Origin: JADFNB01 sp036397455
Lineage (GTDB): Bacteria; Gemmatimonadota; Gemmatimonadetes; Gemmatimonadales; GWC2-71-9
Direction of reading: 5' to 3'
Assembly: GCA_036397455.1 (NCBI GenBank)
Contig: DASWIX010000011.1
Span: 62,001-126,000 of the forward strand
DNA length: 64,000 bases
Positions 16,125 to 24,208 of the stretch are shown here, piece by piece. Each line of letters begins with the position of its first letter. The first letter of the stretch is position 1. A program made the translations under genes and the position numbers. A model generated the notes under the pieces. That model did not search any database, was not told where the DNA came from, and saw only the letters and a program-made list of their open reading frames with translations.

Positions 16125-18669
16125 CCGGGTCACGTTGCCCATTGAAGGCATGACCTGCGGCGCCTGTGCGGTGACCGTGCGCGACCGCCTGGTGGAGGCC
16201 CCGGGGGTGCTGGACGCCAACGTGAACTACGCCACGGGGCGCGCCACGGTCACGCTGGCCGACGATCGGGTTCAGGTGGCCGACCTGGTGAAGGCGGTGC
16301 GCGAGGTCGGGTACGACAGCGCGAAGGCCTCGGTGCAGTTCGCGGTCGAGGGGCTTCACTATGCCACGGGGGTGGCGCGACTCGAAGGGGAAATACGCGG
16401 TTTGCAGGGCGTGCTTCGCGCGTCCGCGAATCAGGCGATCGAGACGGTGCTGGTGGAGTACGTGCCCGGGCTGGTGACGGCGGGGCAGTTGGAGGACGCG
16501 GTGGCGCGGGCCGGGTTCACGGTGGCGGAACCAATCCCGGAAGAGGATGCGGTGGAGCGAGAACGGCTCCGTCGCCGGATCGAGGTACGGCGCCTGCGGT
16601 GGAAGTTCGTGGTGGCGGCGGTCGCCGCGCTGGCGACGATGGTCGGGTCGATGCCGCTCATGGCCGGGAGCGCGATGAGCCGACACGACGTGTTCTCCCG
16701 CGTGCTCAGCCCGCTCGACGGGGTCCTGCAGAACCTCCTCCCCCCTTTGTACCGGTTCGCGTCGGTGCACCCGCAGTGGCTCAAGCTGTGCATGCTGGTG
16801 CTGACCATACCGGTGCTGGCCTGGAGTGGAGGCCAGTTCTTCCGAGGCGCCCGGAGTGGATTCAAGCATCGCTCCGCGGACATGAACACGCTCATCGCCC
16901 TCGGCACGGGTGCGGCGTTCGTGTACTCGCTCGTGGCGACCGCCATCCCCGGGTTGTTCGCCCGGGCGGGCCTGCCCGCTGACGTGTACTTCGAAGCGAT
17001 CAATTTCATTATCGCCTTCATTCTGCTGGGGCGCCTGCTGGAAGCGCTGGCGAAGGGGCGGACCTCGGAGGCCATTCGCACGCTGCTGGCCCTGCGACCG
17101 AAGTTCGCGATCGTGCAGCGCGGCGGGGTCGATCAGGAAATCCCCGTCGAAGAGGTGGCCCTGGGCGATCGGGTGATCGTGCGCCCGGGGGAAACGATCC
17201 CGGTCGACGGCACGATCATCGATGGGGCGTCGGCCGTGGACGAGTCGATGCTCACGGGCGAGCCGATGCCGGTGGACAAACAGGCGGGCGACCAGGTCGT
17301 TGGTGGAACGGTGAACCGCAGTGGCTCGTTCGTGTTCGAGGCGCGTGCCGTGGGGCGCGAGACGGCCCTGGCGCAGATCGTCCGCCTGGTTGAGGAAGCG
17401 CAGGGCGGCAAGGCGCCGGTGCAGGCCCTCGCGGACCGGGTGGCCGGCGTGTTCGTCCCCGTGGTGCTTGCGGTGGCCGTGTTGGCGTTCGTCCTGTGGT
17501 TCGTGTTCGGGCCGGAACCGGGGGTGGTGTTCGCCACGGTGGCGATGGTAACCGTGCTCGTGATCGCCTGTCCCTGCGCGCTCGGCCTCGCGACGCCGAC
17601 GGCGATCATGGTCGGGACCGGCAAAGGTGCGCAGCACGGCGTTCTCATTCGTGGAGGAGAGGCGCTGGAACGGCTGCAGCAGATTGATACGATCGTGTTC
17701 GACAAGACGGGCACCATTACCGAGGGCAAGCCGACGGTCACCCACATCCTCGGCGCCAAGCGTCAGGACGGCAGCACGGTCCCGGCGGCGCAACTCCTCA
17801 CGCTGGCGGCCGCGGTCGAGGCTCGGTCCGAGCACCCCGTTGCGGGGGCGGTGGTCGAAAAGGCCAGGGGGAAAGACATCGAGATTCCCCCGGTCGAGCG
17901 GTTCGTGGCCATGGATGGGCGCGGCGCGCGAGGCCTGGTCGGCGGCAAGTACCTGGTGGAGGTCATCTCGGTCCGCCACGCGCAAGAACGCAGTATCGAG
18001 TTGGGGTCGCTCGGGAAGGATGCGGAAAAACACATCCTCGCCGGCCGCTCCCCGATCGTGGTGGTGGTGAACGACACGGTCCAGGGGCTGCTGGTGATAG
18101 CGGATGACGTGAAGCCGAGCGCGAAACCGGCCGTCCGGCGTCTCAAGGAAATGGGCTTCGAGCTTTACCTGCTCAGCGGGGATACCAAGGTCTCTGCCGG
18201 TCTGATCGGCAAGGAAGTCGGGATCGATCGGGTGGTCGCCGAGGTCGCGCCGGCCGAAAAAGTCGAGGAAATCCAACGGCTCCAGCGAGAAGGGCGCACC
18301 GTCGCCATGGTCGGTGACGGGATCAACGATGCCCCGGCGCTTGCGGAGGCGGATGTCGGATTCTCCATCGGGACCGGTACCGATGTCGCCGTCGAAGCGT
18401 CCGACATCACGCTCATTCGGGGGGACCTCCGGGCGGTCGTGACGGCGATCGAGCTCTCTCGCCGCACGATGCGCACCATCCGCACGAATCTGTTCTTTGC
18501 GTTCATCTACAACGCGCTGGGGATACCGATTGCCGCCGGGGTGTTGTATCCATTCTTCGGGCTGCTGCTGAGCCCGGTCTTCGCGAGTGCGGCAATGGCT
18601 ATGTCGAGCCTCAGCGTGGTGGCGAACAGTCTCCGGCTGAAGCGCTTCACTCCAACCCTGAGCGCTTGA
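16117..18669 (+). CDS. copA: Copper-translocating P-type ATPase
   Basis: 850 aa. The first HMA domain (residues 3-70) has the metal site C14-x-x-C17. A second HMA-like domain (about 70-140) has lost its CxxC: the equivalent position reads GLHYATG. Eight membrane helices follow, with the transport motif C485-P-C487 in IACPCALGLATP. The phosphorylated D529 lies in DKTGT; SEHPVA and GDGINDAPAL mark the N and P domains. PIB-1 type, exporting Cu+ from the cytoplasm. It sits between a cupredoxin and a CopZ-like chaperone. Confidence 0.95.
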   Translation: MADRVTLPIEGMTCGACAVTVRDRLVEAPGVLDANVNYATGRATVTLADDRVQVADLVKAVREVGYDSAKASVQFAVEGLHYATGVARLEGEIRGLQGVLRASANQAIETVLVEYVPGLVTAGQLEDAVARAGFTVAEPIPEEDAVERERLRRRIEVRRLRWKFVVAAVAALATMVGSMPLMAGSAMSRHDVFSRVLSPLDGVLQNLLPPLYRFASVHPQWLKLCMLVLTIPVLAWSGGQFFRGARSGFKHRSADMNTLIALGTGAAFVYSLVATAIPGLFARAGLPADVYFEAINFIIAFILLGRLLEALAKGRTSEAIRTLLALRPKFAIVQRGGVDQEIPVEEVALGDRVIVRPGETIPVDGTIIDGASAVDESMLTGEPMPVDKQAGDQVVGGTVNRSGSFVFEARAVGRETALAQIVRLVEEAQGGKAPVQALADRVAGVFVPVVLAVAVLAFVLWFVFGPEPGVVFATVAMVTVLVIACPCALGLATPTAIMVGTGKGAQHGVLIRGGEALERLQQIDTIVFDKTGTITEGKPTVTHILGAKRQDGSTVPAAQLLTLAAAVEARSEHPVAGAVVEKARGKDIEIPPVERFVAMDGRGARGLVGGKYLVEVISVRHAQERSIELGSLGKDAEKHILAGRSPIVVVVNDTVQGLLVIADDVKPSAKPAVRRLKEMGFELYLLSGDTKVSAGLIGKEVGIDRVVAEVAPAEKVEEIQRLQREGRTVAMVGDGINDAPALAEADVGFSIGTGTDVAVEASDITLIRGDLRAVVTAIELSRRTMRTIRTNLFFAFIYNALGIPIAAGVLYPFFGLLLSPVFASAAMAMSSLSVVANSLRLKRFTPTLSA

Positions 18670-18674
18670 AACCG

Positions 18675-18965
18675 ATGCGGTATTCCCATCGTACCTCGCT
18701 CTCGATCGACGACGTCCTCGAGGAAGCCACGCGGTACTTCGGCGCGCGGCTGACCGCGGCCGGTGGCGAGGGACGAACCCGTTCCTTCGCCGGCCCGGTC
18801 GGCGAGGTGCGCGTCTCGGCGCGTGCCGAGGGCGGACACTACACGCTCATCACGCTCGTCACGGGTGACGTCGGCGAGAGCGAGATCGACAGGTTCGCCA
18901 AGCGGTTTCTGAGCACCGTGCACGGGCGCGTGCATCACGAACACCAGGTCCGAGGGGCATACTAG
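18675..18965 (+). CDS. Conserved hypothetical protein in copper cassette
   Basis: 96 aa from ATG 18675, five bases after the copA stop; an in-frame TTG at 18666 overlapping copA is less likely. No signal peptide, membrane segment or cysteine is visible. It looks like a small alpha/beta domain (LSIDDVLEEATRYF, then VGEVRVSARAEGGHYTLITLVTGD). I do not recognise the family. Its place between copA and copZ suggests co-transcription, not a known function; the His-rich end (GRVHHEHQ) might bind metal. Confidence 0.7.
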   Translation: MRYSHRTSLSIDDVLEEATRYFGARLTAAGGEGRTRSFAGPVGEVRVSARAEGGHYTLITLVTGDVGESEIDRFAKRFLSTVHGRVHHEHQVRGAY

Positions 18966-19024
18966 CCCCGACGCCGCGCGTTCCACCCACGGCACGACTT
19001 CCCTCACCAGACACAAGGACGCAC

Positions 19025-19240
19025 ATGGCTTCAGCGAAACTCGCGGTGCGTGGCATGACATGCGACCACTGCCGCCAGACGGTCGAGAACGCGCTGCGGG
19101 GCGTGGCCGGTACGTTCGGTGCGGCGGTGTTTCTGGCGGAAGCGGAGGCGGAAGTGGACTTCGACGCGACGAAGGCGTCGCGTGACGACTACGTGCGGGC
19201 GGTGGCGGCCAGTGGCTACAGCGCCACGCCGGTGGCATAG
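19025..19240 (+). CDS. copZ: Heavy-metal-associated domain protein (CopZ-like copper chaperone)
   Basis: 71 aa, a single HMA fold (ferredoxin-like, beta-alpha-beta-beta-alpha-beta). The metal site is C13-x-x-C16 in GMTCDHC, with AAGGA upstream of the ATG. It would carry Cu+ to the first HMA domain of CopA encoded upstream. The following dehydrogenase gene starts only three bases after its stop, which links the copper cassette to the E1 genes by transcription although the functions look unrelated. Confidence 0.88.
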   Translation: MASAKLAVRGMTCDHCRQTVENALRGVAGTFGAAVFLAEAEAEVDFDATKASRDDYVRAVAASGYSATPVA

Positions 19241-19243
19241 CCG

Positions 19244-20281
19244 TTGGCCGCAGCCGCGGACGTGCCGGTCGTGGTGTCAGGTCTCAGCCGCGATCAGTTG
19301 CACGAGATGTACTTGTACGTGCGCCTCACGCGGTCGCTCGATGAGCGACTCCGCATCTTGTACCGCCAGGGCAAGGTGATCGGCGGGCTCTATAGCTCGC
19401 TCGGCCAGGAAGGCGAGAGCGTGGCGAGCGCCTATGCGCTTCAGGACGGCGACGTGCTCTCACCGCTGATACGCAACCTCGGATCGATGCTCGTTCGCGG
19501 GGCCCAACCCGTCGACGTTCTCAGGCAGTACATGGCGAAGGCCACCAGCCCGACGGCCGGGAGGGAGATGAACATTCACTTCGACGATCTCCAACTCGGG
19601 TACCTCGGGCAGATCTCGCACCTGGGCGACATGGTGCTCGTGATGGCGGGGATCGCGCTCAGCTTCAAGATCCGCGGCGAGGCGCGCGTGGGCCTCGTCT
19701 ACGTCGGCGACGGGGCGACCAGCACCGGCGCGTTCCATGAGGGGGTCAACTTCGCGGCGGTCCAGCACCTGCCGCTCGTCATCGTGATGGAACACAACGG
19801 CTACTCCTACTCCACACCCACGTCCCGGCAGACCGCCGTCGAGCGGCTGGCGGACAAGGCCGGCGCGTACGGTGTTCCGAGCGCTACCGTCGACGGCAAT
19901 GACGTCCTCGCGGTGTACGCCGCCACCGCGGCCGCGGTGGCCCGAGCGCGGGCCGGGGGGGGGATAACGCTGCTCGAGTTCGTGACCTATCGACGACGAG
20001 GCCACGCGGAGCACGACGACCAGGGCTACCAGCCGAAAGCGGAGATCGCCGAGTGGGCGACGCGGGATCCGATCGACCGGTTCGTCGCGCGGCTGCTCGA
20101 TGCCGGTTGGGCGGAGCAACGTGAGCTGGACGCAATCGACCAACGCGTCACGCGCGACCTCGACGCGGCGATCGCCGCCTGCGAGGATGATCCGCTCCCC
20201 GATCCCGCAACGGGACTGGGCGGCGTGTTCGCCCACGACATCGGCCCGCACCCCTTGTGGTTCCGGAGATCGCATGCCTGA
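19244..20281 (+). CDS. 2-oxoacid dehydrogenase E1 component, alpha subunit (TPP-dependent)
   Basis: 345 aa from TTG 19244; GTG 19262 is an equally possible start and no strong SD is seen. MYLYVRLTRSLDERLRILYRQGK is the standard N-terminal entry of E1-alpha. The thiamine diphosphate motif runs from GDGATSTGAFHEGVNFA, and the YRRRGHAEHDD segment is the phosphorylation-loop region. With E1-beta (8-base overlap) it decarboxylates pyruvate or a branched-chain 2-oxoacid and passes the acyl group to the E2 lipoyl domain. Substrate cannot be fixed from sequence alone. Confidence 0.9.
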   Translation: MAAAADVPVVVSGLSRDQLHEMYLYVRLTRSLDERLRILYRQGKVIGGLYSSLGQEGESVASAYALQDGDVLSPLIRNLGSMLVRGAQPVDVLRQYMAKATSPTAGREMNIHFDDLQLGYLGQISHLGDMVLVMAGIALSFKIRGEARVGLVYVGDGATSTGAFHEGVNFAAVQHLPLVIVMEHNGYSYSTPTSRQTAVERLADKAGAYGVPSATVDGNDVLAVYAATAAAVARARAGGGITLLEFVTYRRRGHAEHDDQGYQPKAEIAEWATRDPIDRFVARLLDAGWAEQRELDAIDQRVTRDLDAAIAACEDDPLPDPATGLGGVFAHDIGPHPLWFRRSHA

Positions 20282-21254
20282 GGTCACATACCTGGAAGCG
20301 CTGCGCCAGGGGCTGTTCGAGGAAATGGAACGGGATGATCGGGTGTTCATGCTCGGCGAAGACATCGGCCGGTACGGTGGAGCGTTCAAGGTGACCGAGG
20401 GTATGCTGGAGCGCTTTGGTGAAACGCGGGTCATTGATACGCCCATCAGCGAAGCGGCCATCGTCGGCGCGGCCGCCGGGGCGGCCCACATGGGGCTCCG
20501 GCCGGTGGCGGAGATGCAGTTCATCGATTTCATCTCCTGCGCGTACGATATCCTCACCAATTACGTCGCCACGGCGCGCTATCGCTCGGGATTGTCCACG
20601 CCGATGGTGGTCCGCGGACCGTCCGGGGGGTTCGTGCGCGGTGGACCGTTTCATTCCCAGATGCCGGAGGCGGCGTTCTTCCATACGCCGGGACTCAAGC
20701 TCGTGGCGCCGGCCACCGCGCGCGATGCCAAGGGATTGATCAAAGCGGCCATCCGCGACGACGACCCGGTGATCTACTTCGAGCACAAGTATCTCTATCG
20801 CCGGATCAAGGAGGACATCCCGGAGGGGGAGGAAATCCTTACCCCCATCGGCAAGGGGAGGATCGTGCGGGAGGGTACCGACCTGTCCATCATTACCTGG
20901 TCGGCGATGGTCTGGAAGACGCTCGAGGCCGTGGAACGGATCGACCGGGAAGACGGCGCCTCCGTCGAGGTCATCGACCTGCGCACGCTGCTGCCAATGG
21001 ACGACGCGATGATCATGGCCACGGTCAAGAAGACCAACCGCCTGTTGATCGTCCATGAGGATACCCGGACCGGGGGCATTGCCGGCGAGATCACCGCGCG
21101 CGTGAACGAGCACGCGTTTGAGTGGCTCGATGCGCCGGTGCGGCGGGTGACCGCGCACGACACCCCGCTGCCGTACGCGCCGACGCTCGAGGACTACGTC
21201 CTTCCGCAGGTCGACGACATCGTTACCGCGATACGCTGGGTGTTGTCGTACTGA
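20274..21254 (+). CDS. 2-oxoacid dehydrogenase E1 component, beta subunit
   Basis: 326 aa from ATG 20274, overlapping the alpha gene by eight bases and with CGGAG upstream. MLGEDIGRYGGAFKVTEG, DTPISEAAIVGAAAGAA, RGPSGGFVRGGPFHSQ and the C-terminal VIDLRTLLPMDD are typical of PdhB and BkdB/AcoB. It forms the alpha2-beta2 decarboxylase. The E2 gene follows about 470 bases later, separated by an opposing small gene; no E3 gene is next to them. Confidence 0.93.
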   Translation: MPEVTYLEALRQGLFEEMERDDRVFMLGEDIGRYGGAFKVTEGMLERFGETRVIDTPISEAAIVGAAAGAAHMGLRPVAEMQFIDFISCAYDILTNYVATARYRSGLSTPMVVRGPSGGFVRGGPFHSQMPEAAFFHTPGLKLVAPATARDAKGLIKAAIRDDDPVIYFEHKYLYRRIKEDIPEGEEILTPIGKGRIVREGTDLSIITWSAMVWKTLEAVERIDREDGASVEVIDLRTLLPMDDAMIMATVKKTNRLLIVHEDTRTGGIAGEITARVNEHAFEWLDAPVRRVTAHDTPLPYAPTLEDYVLPQVDDIVTAIRWVLSY

Positions 21255-21627
21255 CGCCATCCCGCCGCAGGTGTTTCCGCACGGCGGCGACCTTGGCCCC
21301 GTCGCTGACCACCACGCACCAGTGGCCCGTGGCGAACACCCGCCGGGCGACGTCACACACCGCGCGGGCGCGAATCACGCTGGCGGCCGCCGCGCGCAGT
21401 TCCCTGACGACCGTACGTGCCCGCACCGCCCGCGGGACTTCCAGCAGTGCCGAGACCGTGTCCGACCGAACCGCGATCGTATCGGCACGCCACCCGTGCG
21501 CGGTACACGCATCGCGGACCACCCGCTCGCAGAACCGGGCGGTCGCGGCTATTTTAAAGACCTTCCGGTGTTGATAGGTCGTGAGTGTCACGTGACACCA
21601 TTTTGTGGCTACTCTGCGGAAGCGCAT
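21223..21627 (-). CDS. Y1/REP-associated transposase-like protein lacking the HUH motif
   Basis: 134 aa, ATG 21627, tail-to-tail with E1-beta (32-base overlap). The opening HVTLTTYQHRKVF is the strand that begins IS200/REP-type Y1 transposases, and the helix after it (FCERVVRDACTAHGW) also fits. The position where those enzymes carry MPDHVHLL reads RSDTVSALLEV, so both catalytic histidines are missing. It looks like a domesticated or decayed relative, not an active transposase. No flanking repeats are seen and the SD is weak, so expression is uncertain. Confidence 0.55.
   Translation of the reverse strand: MRFRRVATKWCHVTLTTYQHRKVFKIAATARFCERVVRDACTAHGWRADTIAVRSDTVSALLEVPRAVRARTVVRELRAAAASVIRARAVCDVARRVFATGHWCVVVSDGAKVAAVRKHLRRDGVSTTTPSVSR
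21585..21598. repeat. 14-bp perfect palindrome
   Basis: GTGTCACGTGACAC, at the 5' end of the Y1-like gene and about 130 bases before the E2 start. It could be a regulator-binding site for the E2 gene or simply coding sequence. Confidence 0.4.
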
Positions 21628-21726
21628 GACGGGAATGTTGCACGGTCCTGAGGCAGCCCCGTACCCGAATTACCGCAATGACGAACGAAAATACCGGCCG
21701 GCTGGACCGGACGAGGAGATTCCTGC

Positions 21727-23079
21727 ATGGCTCGAGTGGACGTGATCATGCCGCAGATGGGCGAGTCGATCGCCGAAGGCACGGTAGCGCGTTGGTTGAA
21801 ACAGGTGGGAGACCCCGTCAAGCGGGACGAAGCGATTCTCGAGATTTCGACCGACAAGGTCGACGCCGAGATCCCCTCCCCGGCGGCGGGCGTCCTGGCG
21901 GAGATCACGGTCGGTGAAGGGGAAACCGTCGAGGTACAAACGGTCATCGCGGTCATCGAGACCGATGCGGCCGCGGCGGCGAACGAGCCGCCCCCGCCCC
22001 CGCCCCCGCTCCCGGCTGCCGAAGCCGCGCCTGCGGTGGCGGCACCAGTAGCGGCGCCCCCCGCCGCCGCGAGCGCGCCGCCCGCGCCCGCCCCGGTGCC
22101 CCCCGATGCGGGCAGCAGGGCGGGGCAGGAATCCCTCGAGGATCGCCTGCGGTCGCGTTCGACTCCGCTCGTGCGCAAGATCGCCGCGGAGCACGGGATC
22201 GACATCTCCCGGGTCGTCGGGAGCGGCCATGCCGGCCGCGTCACCAGGAAGGACATCCTCGGTTTCATCGAGACCGGCGCGCCGCCGGCGATGGCGGCCG
22301 CACCGGCCTCCCCCGCGCCGGCGCCGGCGCCCGCGAGTGCCGGGTCGACGGTCCACCCCACGGTCGAGGCGTGGCCCGGTGATCGGGTCGAGCCGATGAG
22401 CAAGATCCGCAAGCTCACCGCCGATCACATGGTGATGTCTCGCCGCACGTCGGCGCATGTCACCAGTTTCTATGAAGTCGACTTCACGCACATCGCGCGT
22501 TTGCGCGGAGCCCACAAGGCGGCGTACGAACAGCGTGGCGCCAAGCTCACCTACATGGCGTTCATCCTGAAGGTGATCGCCGATAACCTCGGGCGGCACC
22601 CGGTGCTGAACGCGTCGGTGAGTGGGGATACGATCATCTATCGGAAGCCGATCAACATCGGGTTCGCTGTTGCGCTCGATTGGGGACTCATCGTTCCGGT
22701 CCTGCGCAACGCCGACGAGTCATCGGTGCTCGGTCTGGCGAAGCAGATTGCCGATCTCGCCGATCGGGCTCGCACGAAGCGGCTCAGTCCTGACGAAGTG
22801 CAGCGCGGGACCTTCACCGTCACCAATCCCGGGGGGTTCGGTTCCTATATCGGCGCGCCCATCATCAATCAACCGCAGGTCGGCATCCTCGGCGTTGGAG
22901 CCATTGAGAAGCGTCCCAAGGTCCTGACCCTGGCCGACGGCCAGGATGTGATCGCGATCCGTACGATGTCGATGTTGTCGATGTCGTACGATCACCGGAT
23001 CGTCGACGGGGCGGATGCGGACCGGTTCATGGCCGATGTGAAACGCGACCTTGAGGAATTCTCCGAGGGAGCGCTGTGA
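21727..23079 (+). CDS. 2-oxoacid dehydrogenase E2 (dihydrolipoamide acyltransferase)
   Basis: 450 aa. Lipoyl domain (residues 1-78) with the lipoylated K44 in STDKVDAEI; a long Pro/Ala linker (about 87-125); the E3/E1-binding domain (about 140-175, TPLVRKIAAEHGIDISRV); a second Ala/Pro linker; then the acyltransferase domain (about 215-450) with catalytic H423 in SYDHRIVDG. AGGAG precedes the ATG. Forms the core of the complex with the E1 genes upstream. Pyruvate, branched-chain or 2-oxoglutarate specificity cannot be decided; the paired alpha/beta E1 argues against 2-oxoglutarate. Confidence 0.93.
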   Translation: MARVDVIMPQMGESIAEGTVARWLKQVGDPVKRDEAILEISTDKVDAEIPSPAAGVLAEITVGEGETVEVQTVIAVIETDAAAAANEPPPPPPPLPAAEAAPAVAAPVAAPPAAASAPPAPAPVPPDAGSRAGQESLEDRLRSRSTPLVRKIAAEHGIDISRVVGSGHAGRVTRKDILGFIETGAPPAMAAAPASPAPAPAPASAGSTVHPTVEAWPGDRVEPMSKIRKLTADHMVMSRRTSAHVTSFYEVDFTHIARLRGAHKAAYEQRGAKLTYMAFILKVIADNLGRHPVLNASVSGDTIIYRKPINIGFAVALDWGLIVPVLRNADESSVLGLAKQIADLADRARTKRLSPDEVQRGTFTVTNPGGFGSYIGAPIINQPQVGILGVGAIEKRPKVLTLADGQDVIAIRTMSMLSMSYDHRIVDGADADRFMADVKRDLEEFSEGAL

Positions 23080-23080
23080 G

Positions 23081-23347
23081 ATGCGCCGTACCCTCGACGT
23101 GAATGGGGAGCGGTGGGTCGTCTATCCGTCGGGGCGGGTGACGGTGTATGCTCGTGACGAGTTCGGCCTGATCTTCGAAAAAGGGACCGGGCCCGATCGC
23201 GTCCGGCGTGTGGCCCGATATGCGCCGCTCGGCTCCCGCCAACCGGACGCGGCGCTGGGCGAACTGTCGACCGTCCAGTTGGAGGACCTCTTCCATCATT
23301 CGCAGTCCGATCGGATGAGCCCCGACACGAAGTACGCCGGACCCTAG
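23081..23347 (+). CDS. Small conserved hypothetical protein
   Basis: 88 aa from ATG 23081, immediately after the E2 stop, with GAGGGAG about ten bases upstream. No membrane segment or cysteine. It reads as a compact beta-rich domain: WVVYPSGRVTVYARDEFGLIFEKGTG, then VRRVARYAPLGSRQPDAALGELSTVQLEDLF. I do not recognise it by name. Position between E2 and the PHP gene (12 bases downstream) implies one transcript. Confidence 0.75.
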   Translation: MRRTLDVNGERWVVYPSGRVTVYARDEFGLIFEKGTGPDRVRRVARYAPLGSRQPDAALGELSTVQLEDLFHHSQSDRMSPDTKYAGP

Positions 23348-23359
23348 GGCGGGACATCA

Positions 23360-24208
23360 GTGGTCGATCTGCACGTGCATTCCAACGCCTCCGATGGCGA
23401 GCATCCGCCCGGGGAGGTCGTACGGCGCGCGGCCGCGGCGGGACTCACGACGCTCGCGTTGTCCGACCACGACACGGTCGCGGGGGTTCGCGAGGCGCGG
23501 CGGGCCGGTGACGCGCTCGCGGTGCGGGTCATCGCCGCGTGCGAATTCAGTGTGCGGGCCGACTGGGGAGAGATGCATCTGCTTGCCTATTTCCTTCCGG
23601 TCGACGCCCCGGTGCTCGAACGGATGCTCGCCACGCAGCGGGCGAACCGCACGGCGCGCATGGAAGAGATCGTGCGGCGGTTGGCGGCGTTGGGGATTGC
23701 GGTGACGATGGAGGCGGTGCATCGCGAGGCCGCTGGCGGCGCGCTCGGTCGTCCGCACGCCGCCCGTGCCCTGGTGCGTGGCCGGGTGGTGGGCGACGTG
23801 AACGAGGCGTTCAACAGGTACCTCGGAGGGGGGAAGCCGGCATTTGTGGAGAAGGTGCTCCCGGAGGTCGAATCGGTGACCGAGTTGGTTCGCCGCGTTG
23901 GGGGCATCACGTCGGCCGCGCATCTGAAAGACCGCGCCGGGCGTCGAGCGCTGGAACGGCTACAACAACAGGGCGTGGATGCGGTCGAGGTCGTCCATCC
24001 GTCGCACACCGATCAGACGAGGCAGCGCATCGCCGGCGTAGCCGCTGAACTCGGACTGTTGCGGACCGGCGGTTCCGACTGGCATGGCACCACACACGAA
24101 CGAGATCCCGGGCGGGTGCCCCTGGGGGACATCACGGTTCCCGCGACATGGCTCGACGCGCTCGACGAGCTGCACCGGGTCCGCGAGCCCGCGGAAGCGG
24201 CGGGATGA
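23360..24208 (+). CDS. PHP-domain phosphoesterase (RNase AM/YciV-like)
   Basis: 282 aa from GTG 23360. PHP metal motifs: DLHVHSNASDG at the N-terminus, LSDHDTVAGV, ACEFSV, then HPSHTD, and GGSDWHG near residue 240. The inserted helical region after about residue 95 (RANRTARMEEIVRRL, RPHAARALV) matches the YciV/TrpH group, whose characterised members are 5' nucleotide phosphatases or 5'-3' exoribonucleases maturing rRNA. Its stop overlaps the peroxiredoxin ATG by four bases. Precise substrate is not determined. Confidence 0.87.
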   Translation: MVDLHVHSNASDGEHPPGEVVRRAAAAGLTTLALSDHDTVAGVREARRAGDALAVRVIAACEFSVRADWGEMHLLAYFLPVDAPVLERMLATQRANRTARMEEIVRRLAALGIAVTMEAVHREAAGGALGRPHAARALVRGRVVGDVNEAFNRYLGGGKPAFVEKVLPEVESVTELVRRVGGITSAAHLKDRAGRRALERLQQQGVDAVEVVHPSHTDQTRQRIAGVAAELGLLRTGGSDWHGTTHERDPGRVPLGDITVPATWLDALDELHRVREPAEAAG

